A stretch of DNA of 46,802 bases from Methanothrix harundinacea (GTDB taxonomy: Archaea > Halobacteriota > Methanosarcinia > Methanotrichales > Methanotrichaceae). The translations under genes and the position numbers were made by a program. Numbering within the stretch: the first letter of the stretch is position 1; every line of letters starts with the position of its first letter. The stretch lies in assembly GCA_002502785.1 (NCBI GenBank), contig DAQG01000041.1, forward strand, positions 1 to 46,802. The letters are read 5' to 3'. Shown in pieces: positions 42,101 to 46,802 of the stretch. A model generated the notes under the pieces. It saw nothing but the letters and a program-made list of their open reading frames with translations, did no database searches and was not told the origin of the DNA.

Positions 42101-42344
42101 CCGGAATGATCAGGTTTTCAAGCCCCGGGATCCTGATCGATTTTGTGGCGTTCTGGGCACCCGTCGGAAGGATCTCGCCCCCGAAACCAACCTGGATTAT
42201 AGGCTCTTCCGGGCGGTATTGCCACCTTATGATGCTTTCGCCCTTTCCGTAACCCTGCGCCATGGCGGATGAAAAGGATAGAACAAAGCCCAAGCTCAAG
42301 ACCAGCAATAAGCAGGTCAAACAGATGGTTAGATGACGCCTCAT
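39198..42344 (-). CDS. Secreted C25 (gingipain-like) cysteine peptidase
   Basis: The 1048-residue protein has a signal peptide (residues 1-30) and a propeptide-like region to about 240. A peptidase C25 catalytic domain follows, starting DYVIITNRALK near residue 247. The catalytic dyad is visible as the GH of NHLGHANVG (H503) and C533 in YSQGCYAGSFD, an arrangement like that of gingipain. A CARDB-like beta domain follows (about 658-760, VVIAEMELP), then a domain that starts LILLVDDDED (near 770) and resembles a glutamine-amidotransferase-like fold. The last 34 residues are acidic seven-residue repeats. C25 peptidases cleave proteins, often at the cell surface. A GAGG ribosome site precedes the ATG. 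Confidence 0.85.
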   Translation of the reverse strand: MRRHLTICLTCLLLVLSLGFVLSFSSAMAQGYGKGESIIRWQYRPEEPIIQVGFGGEILPTGAQNATKSIRIPGLENLIIPGEPVVPFRTARILIPFGEEIQDIKVLPGEKKNLGKILIEPGQDPLPISFSGNYTFTPLNETTYGSMEPYPKDVYSVIGVQEKQGYKILYINLYPIMYIPKTKDTYYFGTFDLEVKTAPAETLDRGLFRGAADDRELIERMVDNPSEVATYSQDIVPTGSSPLLDGNYDYVIITNRALKNAPGPYNFTALVDWKNSKGVPATIVTVEDIYATYPGVDDQEKIRSFIKDVYINNGITYVLLGGDADGSHQGGDSWDKIVPARGLWAWDYEASPPNIPSDLYYACLDGNYDYNGNGVYGEPDDGTGGGEVDLMAEVYVGRAPVDSYAELSNFVRKTIAYESTTSDPYLKEVWMVGEYLGFGDVSDWGGNSLDEIKDGSKASGYNTVGFPDDYHKSSLYDRDREWEKTELAEIINGNVHTINHLGHANVGSAMKMKIDDVGRLKNDRYFFGYSQGCYAGSFDNRDPDSIYSPSDCILEHFVTEPHGAFSFIGNTRFGWGRRSTTDGPSQRYHRQFWDAVFGEGIENIGRALQDAKEDNLGSIDGTSDGNVMRFCYYEINLLGDPETMFHQPFTADHDVVIAEMELPSYTKPDKPVQAKVIVKNKGLEDEQDVVVQLLEGGIVKDSETISDLPSGASAEVSLSWSESAEGRYTLEASAVPPVGEEYTDDNRQERSIEIFKNRSLILLVDDDEDADYETYYEKALDANGYGYVEVDEPPSQSELLSFDCVIWITGRDFTTTLTREDQANLAAYLDSGGSLFLSGQDLGYNVQDTDFYRDYLQVEYVKDSTGVYALEGVAGDPISDGMTVGISGGDGANSQYWPSEILPVTAYAAEIFNYQNDGCAAVRVDTGTYKVVYFAFGFEAINTSSDRNEIMRRVVSELTKPEETASGISRTDDLKASKEVGFVSLDEAVLLGEVKGPLEGEDFDLDLTIEEMGLNFEKLDPKFEEINPDFEDIGPEFEDMEPGFGGVK

Positions 42345-42697
42345 GGTCTTACCTCAAATACGGCCATACACGATCCCCTCCCTTATTTTTCGGCAAGATG
42401 TACCCCCTTCGCGCAAGATCCGCGATATTCATCTTCGCCAGTATTTCGAGTCCGGACGTGCTAACCCATCATGGTTTTGCGAATTGTACTGATAATCCTC
42501 CCCACTCGAGAGGACATATAATTCTTGTCTACGTATGGTATTAAACGTTTTCCCATCTTTTTTGCATGAGAATAAAAATCGCAAGATGAACCACAATCGA
42601 CGGTCTGACTGATGAATCGATAATCTATCGAGAAGAGAAACCAGATTCCAGGCATGTCGGGAATTGGGTGATCCCTCTGGATCTCATCTCCGAGAAG
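42345..42697 (-). other. Intergenic region between C25 gene and DUF151 gene
   Basis: This 353-base stretch is less GC-rich than its flanks. Near its left end on the minus strand, GAAAAATAAG (about 42391-42400) may be the TATA box for the peptidase operon. A 64-codon minus-strand frame (42461-42655) looks like chance coding and I do not call it. I see no RNA gene here. Confidence 0.4.
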
Positions 42698-43159
42698 TTA
42701 GAGATAGTTCTCGATCCCCTTCAGGTCGTCCAGGTCCTTCCTGTCCATGGATGATTCCAGAACGACTTTCTCCTGAATGTGGATGGGCGCACCCGAACGG
42801 AGGGCCAAGGCCATGCAGTCGCTCGGCCTTGCGTCCACCTCCCGTTCCACGGAGTCGATGGATACCGAGAGCCGGGCGTAGTATACTCCGCCGTCCAAGT
42901 CGTCTATAAGCACCCGGGAGATTCTGGCATCGAGGCTCTCCAGAGTGGATACGAAGAGGTCGTGAGTGGTGGGCCTGGGAGAGACCGCACCCGAGAGGGC
43001 CTGATGTATCGAAATCGCCTCCGATAGACCCACGAAGACCGGGACGAGCCTCGAAGCCTCGTCCTCCAGAAGGACCACAGGAGCGACCAGGTCCCCTCCG
43101 GCCTGGAGGGCGTAGACGCCCTTCACCTTGACCTTCAGGGGAGGCGACGGCTCTTCCAT
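42698..43159 (-). CDS. DUF151 bifunctional nuclease-like protein
   Basis: The 153-residue protein has a DUF151 (BFN) domain, known from plant and bacterial nucleases with DNase and RNase activity. Typical segments are LVPVFVGLSEAISIHQAL, TTHDLFVSTLESL, YYARLSV and ARPSDCMALALRSGAPIHI. The likely start is the ATG at 43159. A GTG at 43180 would add seven residues but overlaps the AAGGTGA site. The gene follows ileS on the same strand with a gap of only 12 to 33 bases and is probably cotranscribed with it. Confidence 0.8.
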   Translation of the reverse strand: MEEPSPPLKVKVKGVYALQAGGDLVAPVVLLEDEASRLVPVFVGLSEAISIHQALSGAVSPRPTTHDLFVSTLESLDARISRVLIDDLDGGVYYARLSVSIDSVEREVDARPSDCMALALRSGAPIHIQEKVVLESSMDRKDLDDLKGIENYL

Positions 43160-43192
43160 ACTTCCATCTATGCCACTCACCTTATATATTAA

Positions 43193-46100
43193 TTATCCGC
43201 GAGAGATGCCTATCGTCATCTCCACATCTTCAACAGACCAGTCCTTGACGAGGGACCCCTCGACATCCAGGGCCGATCCCATTTCAAGATGCTTCGCCCT
43301 AACTTCGCTGGCGATGTGGTCTTTCATAGTCTCGGCGAGTTTCAAGACCTCCTCGTCCTCCACCTTGACGAAAGCCTCGATCTTGTCCTCGACGCGGAGG
43401 TCCATCTCCTTTCTCATGTCCTGGACCCTTCTGATGATCTCTCTTGCGTAGCCTTCGGCTTTCAGTTCCTCGGTAAGGGTGATGTCGACGTAGACGGTGC
43501 CCGAGGAGAAGTCGGCTGCCACGAGGTTTTCGGGGATCTTCTCGAGAAACTCGACCATATCTTGAGTGATGGCGTAAGCACCCACCATGCACTCGCCCGC
43601 ATCGATCCCCTCTTTGACCTTCGCCGGGTCCGCCTCCTTGATGGCCTGAATCACCTTCTGAGCATCGCCCTTGAAGGCGGGACCTATCTTCTTGGGGACG
43701 GGATTGAGGGCGATCTCCATCGGGGGCTTTTCGCCGACGCTCATTACGGTCACCGTCTTGCAGTTGGTCTGGCTCTTGAGGACGCCCGAAAGGTCACCCA
43801 GGTCAGAGATCTCCTTTTGGGGGGAGATGGTGACCTCTGAGACCGGCCATCTAAGCTTTCGTCCGCCCTTCTGGCGGGCGTTGGAGACCGCCTCCACCAC
43901 TTCTCTCACCAGATCCATCTCCTTTTCGAGGGTGGAGTCAATGAGATCGTCCCTCGGCTGGTGCCAGTCGTGCATGTGGACCGACTCCGGGGCGCTGGAG
44001 TCTGTTCCCTTCACCAGGTTCTGGTAGATCGTCTCGGCGGTGAAGGGGGCGAAGGGTGCCAGAAGCTTCGCCAATGTGACCATCACCTCATAGATGGTGG
44101 CGTAGGCGGCGAGCTTGTCGGGGTCGTCGGTCTCGATCCAGGTTCTGGGCCTGACGAGCTGGATGTACCATCGAGAGAGGTCTTCCAGGACGAAGTCGGA
44201 TAGGGCTCTCGTCGCCCTGTGGAGCTGGTAGGTGTCCATGTAGGTCTGGACATCGTTTGCCAGGGTGTTCACCCGCGAGAGGATCCAACGGTCCTCGGGC
44301 CTGAGGTTTCCGAGACACTTTTCGAGGGTCGTCTTCGTAGGGTCGAACCTGTCGAGGATCATGTAGGGCAGCGGGAACCGGTAGGCGTTCCAGAGGATGT
44401 TCAGCATCCTGTTGGTGTTGGCCACCTCCTCCCAGCTGAAGTGGATGTCTTCCCAGGGGGCGTTCGAGGATAGGACGTAGAACCTGAGGGTATCGGCTCC
44501 AAACTTTCCGACGACCTCCTCGGGCTGGACGACGTTTCCTATGCTCTTGCTCATCTTCTTGCCCTTGTCGTCCAGGGTGAAGCCGTGCATCAGGACGCTC
44601 TTATAAGGAGCAACCCCGAAGGAGACCATGCTCGCTCCAAGCTGTGAGTAGAACCAGCCCCTTGTCTGGTCGTGGCCTTCTGTGATGAAGTCTGCGGGCC
44701 ACCACTCTTTGAGCTGCTCTTTATCCCTCGGGTAGTTGAGGGTCGCCCAGGAGGCGACGGCGCTGTCAAACCAGACGTCGAAGACGTCGGGAACCCGGCG
44801 CATCTCGCCGCCACAGGAGCATTTGAGGGTGACCAGATCAACGGCGGGCCTATGAAGCTCTTCGACGACCGCGCCGCTTCTCGCGTTCAGCTCCTCCATC
44901 GAGCCGATCACCACCATCTTTCCACACTTGCCGCAGATCCAGATGGGCAATGGTATCCCCCAGTACCTCTGCCGGGAGATGCACCAGTCCCGAGCGCCAC
45001 TGATCCAGTCTCTGAACCTTGCAGAGCCCGCCCAGTCGGGGTACCACTTGACCTTGGCGATCTCGTCGAGCATGTCGTCTCGAAGGTCTGCGATCTTGAG
45101 GAACCACTGGGGCGTGGCGATGTAGATGATGGGGGTCTTGCACCGCCAGCAGTGGCCGTACCTGTGGACGAGATCCCCCTCGGCCAAAAGAAGCCCCCGC
45201 TCGGCCAGGTCCGAGTTCACCTCGTCGTTTGCGGCCCGGACGTACTTTCCGACGTATTTCTCCCCGGCCTCGGCGGTGTAGCGACCGTCCTCGCCGACGG
45301 GACAGAAGATGGCCATACCCTCGGCGACCCCCAGCTCGAAGTCCTCGAGACCGTGGCCCGGTGCGATGTGGACCGAGCCCGTGTTCTCGGCGGTGACGAA
45401 GTCTGCGAGGTGGATTTTATGAACAATATCCCTCTGGGCTGGGATCAGGTCGACGAGGGGGTGCTGGTATTCGAGCCCCTCAAGCTTCGTCCCTTCGAAC
45501 TGGTCCAGGGTCTCGTAGTCCTTGTACCTCCCCTCCCGGAGAACGCTCTCGACGAGGGGCGTGGCGATGATCAGGATCTCGGCCTTGTCAGGGTCGTCCT
45601 TCCATGCCCGGACCTTCGAGTACTCGAACTCCGGGTGGACGGCGACGCCCACGTTGGCGGGTATGGTCCATGGGGTGGTGGTCCAGATCATCATGAAGGT
45701 GTTCTCCTCGCCCACCACTGGGAACTTGACGTAGATGGAGGGGTCGGTCTCCTCCCAGTACTCGACCTCGGCGTCGGCGATGGCGGTCTCGCACCTCGGA
45801 CACCAGTTCACGACCCTGACGCCCCGTTCCAGAAGATTCCTCTCGTTCGCCCTCTTGAGGGTCCACCAGGCGGCCTCCAGGTACTCATTCTTCAGGGTCA
45901 TGTAGGGGTCTTCCCAGTTGAGCCAGGCCCCGAGGGTGTTGAACTGCTCAGTCATCTGGTCTTTCTGGCTCAGGGCGAACTCCTTGCACTTGTTGATGAA
46001 ATTGTCGACGCCGTAGGTCTCGATGTCCTTTTTGTTCTTGAAGCCCAGGTACTCCTCCACCTTCACCTCGATGGGGAGGCCGTGCATGTCCCAGCCCGCC

Positions 46101-46345
46101 CGGTCCTTGATGTGGAAGTCGTTCATGGACTTGTAGCGGAGGATGGAGTCTTTGATGATCTTGTTCCAGGCGGTCCCGAGGTGGATCCTGCCCGTGGTGT
46201 AGGGCGGCCCGTCGACGAAGAAGAATTTTCTGCCGCCGGTTCTCATGGTTCTGGTCTTGACGTAGATGCCGTTATCTTCCCAGAACTTCCTTACCTGCTC
46301 CTCAACCTCTTTCGCGTTGTATTGTCCTGCCACCTCAGAGATCAT
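43193..46345 (-). CDS. ileS: Isoleucyl-tRNA synthetase
   Basis: IleS charges tRNA-Ile and edits valine. The 1050-residue length fits the archaeal/eukaryotic-type enzyme. The HIGH motif is HLGT (55-58) in GPPYTTGRIHLGTAWN. The editing domain is seen in MIWTTTPWTIPANVG. The KMSKS motif (KGKKMSKSIGN) lies near residue 600. Zinc-type cysteine pairs occur in NWCPRCE and ICGKCGK. The C-terminal anticodon-binding region is full length. GGAGG lies about seven bases before the ATG. A DUF151 gene follows in the same direction. Confidence 0.95.
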   Translation of the reverse strand: MISEVAGQYNAKEVEEQVRKFWEDNGIYVKTRTMRTGGRKFFFVDGPPYTTGRIHLGTAWNKIIKDSILRYKSMNDFHIKDRAGWDMHGLPIEVKVEEYLGFKNKKDIETYGVDNFINKCKEFALSQKDQMTEQFNTLGAWLNWEDPYMTLKNEYLEAAWWTLKRANERNLLERGVRVVNWCPRCETAIADAEVEYWEETDPSIYVKFPVVGEENTFMMIWTTTPWTIPANVGVAVHPEFEYSKVRAWKDDPDKAEILIIATPLVESVLREGRYKDYETLDQFEGTKLEGLEYQHPLVDLIPAQRDIVHKIHLADFVTAENTGSVHIAPGHGLEDFELGVAEGMAIFCPVGEDGRYTAEAGEKYVGKYVRAANDEVNSDLAERGLLLAEGDLVHRYGHCWRCKTPIIYIATPQWFLKIADLRDDMLDEIAKVKWYPDWAGSARFRDWISGARDWCISRQRYWGIPLPIWICGKCGKMVVIGSMEELNARSGAVVEELHRPAVDLVTLKCSCGGEMRRVPDVFDVWFDSAVASWATLNYPRDKEQLKEWWPADFITEGHDQTRGWFYSQLGASMVSFGVAPYKSVLMHGFTLDDKGKKMSKSIGNVVQPEEVVGKFGADTLRFYVLSSNAPWEDIHFSWEEVANTNRMLNILWNAYRFPLPYMILDRFDPTKTTLEKCLGNLRPEDRWILSRVNTLANDVQTYMDTYQLHRATRALSDFVLEDLSRWYIQLVRPRTWIETDDPDKLAAYATIYEVMVTLAKLLAPFAPFTAETIYQNLVKGTDSSAPESVHMHDWHQPRDDLIDSTLEKEMDLVREVVEAVSNARQKGGRKLRWPVSEVTISPQKEISDLGDLSGVLKSQTNCKTVTVMSVGEKPPMEIALNPVPKKIGPAFKGDAQKVIQAIKEADPAKVKEGIDAGECMVGAYAITQDMVEFLEKIPENLVAADFSSGTVYVDITLTEELKAEGYAREIIRRVQDMRKEMDLRVEDKIEAFVKVEDEEVLKLAETMKDHIASEVRAKHLEMGSALDVEGSLVKDWSVEDVEMTIGISRG

Positions 46346-46671
46346 CCTAGTCCTCCAACAACGGGGAAGGCATAAACAACGTCATATTTAGGCTTTGTCG
46401 ATTGCCTCGATCGAGATAAGATGTTTAAATGTCCAAATAGTGGAAGGTAGGCCGTAAGTAGCTTAAATTTAACATGTGTTTTAAGTCATTCCACAACCAC
46501 CAAAAATACAAATTTTATAATTTAATATTTAATTGAAATAATTTATTTTATAAATTTCAGCATATATACATATTGGGCTCGCAACAACTTATTGATTTTG
46601 TTGGTGGGATAAGATTAAATAGAACAACACATAGTAACCCGTACAGCGAGCATTATATCAGAAGGATAATC
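46346..46671 (+). other. AT-rich divergent intergenic region
   Basis: The left end holds the ileS leader and a minus-strand TATA-like element (CTAAATATGA, near 46382-46391). From about 46416 the sequence becomes very AT-rich, with plus-strand TATA-like stretches (TGTTTAAATG near 46421 and TTTATAATTTAATATTTA near 46513). It is one of three AT-rich islands in the window. I see no RNA gene. Confidence 0.45.
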
Positions 46672-46802
46672 ATGACTAGATTCAAATTAGAACCATACTC
46701 AATTCGCATTCAAAAACGTGATGAGGATACCAATGAACTACTCAATGTCCCATTAAATAATCTGGATGATGATAATACAGATTTTTTGGCTCTTCGCTAT
46801 TT
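46672..46802 (+). CDS. Start of an AT-rich gene, truncated by window edge
   Basis: An ATG at 46672 opens a frame that stays open for 43 codons to the end of the window. A GAAGGAT stretch about six bases upstream may be the ribosome site. The start MTRFKLEPYSIRIQKRDED is polar, without a signal peptide, and is followed by an Asn/Asp-rich stretch. Composition is far more AT-rich than ileS, which suggests an acquired gene. No family is recognised from this fragment. Confidence 0.5.
   Translation, partial: MTRFKLEPYSIRIQKRDEDTNELLNVPLNNLDDDNTDFLALRY

Noticed and set aside
42461..42655. 64-codon minus-strand frame downstream of the DUF151 gene
   Set aside because: No ribosome site, no recognisable domain, and it lies in a plausible promoter region of the peptidase operon.
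44672..46375. 567-codon plus-strand frame opposite ileS
   Set aside because: It is the antisense shadow of ileS; the ileS strand has all synthetase motifs, and the opposite frame has a Val/Leu/Gly/Asp-rich composition typical of such shadows.

Overview
The window comes from an archaeal methanogen with cytochromes, most likely a Methanothrix (Methanosaeta) relative in the Methanosarcinales. The evidence is a membrane-bound heterodisulfide reductase pair (hdrE-hdrD), archaeal-only families (Hel308 helicase, ThiD-ThiN fusion, ribosomal protein S17e, UPF0216, UPF0200, archaeal RNase Z), TATA-type promoters with short leaders, and secreted DUF11, PKD-like and NosD-type proteins typical of methanogen cell surfaces. 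The genus is an inference from content. Most genes are GC-rich; three AT-rich islands (about 23.2-24.1 kb, 33.96-35.2 kb and 46.4 kb to the end) look acquired.

Layout. 0.4-2.6 kb: hdrE-hdrD, ending in a strong hairpin. 2.6-9.4 kb: a secreted orphan, an HD phosphohydrolase, UPF0216, a protein made of five exact 34-residue repeats, thiDN, rps17e, dapA, dapB and a zinc-ribbon protein. 9.6-10.5 kb: a polysaccharide-deacetylase-like gene cut by an in-frame TGA. 11.0-21.9 kb: a surface-protein block on the plus strand, with two proteins sharing a C-terminal domain, a 1584-residue DUF11 protein and two tandem NosD-like beta-helix paralogues. 22.0-27.6 kb, minus strand: DUF523-DUF1722, DUF4238, UPF0200 kinase-like, radical SAM activase and Hel308. 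27.7-33.9 kb, plus strand: dapL, leuS, nicotinamidase and an erythromycin-esterase-like protein. 34.0-35.1 kb: an AT-rich membrane-protein gene broken into three frames, the first break inside a 15-bp tandem repeat. 35.3-38.2 kb: trmO-like, surE, a second helical-repeat protein and RNase Z. 38.4-42.3 kb: a C25 (gingipain-like) peptidase cotranscribed with a NosD-like protein. 42.7-46.3 kb: ileS and a DUF151 nuclease-like gene. The right edge holds the start of an AT-rich unknown gene.

Functionally, HdrDE reduces the CoM-S-S-CoB heterodisulfide in energy conservation. DapA, DapB and DapL together supply key steps of the diaminopimelate-aminotransferase route to lysine, although dapL lies about 19 kb from dapAB. 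LeuS, IleS, S17e, TrmO and RNase Z belong to translation and tRNA maturation. The best candidates for undescribed biology are the 34-residue repeat family, the surface block with its shared and duplicated unknown modules, the C25 peptidase with a heptad tail, and the repeat-split membrane gene.
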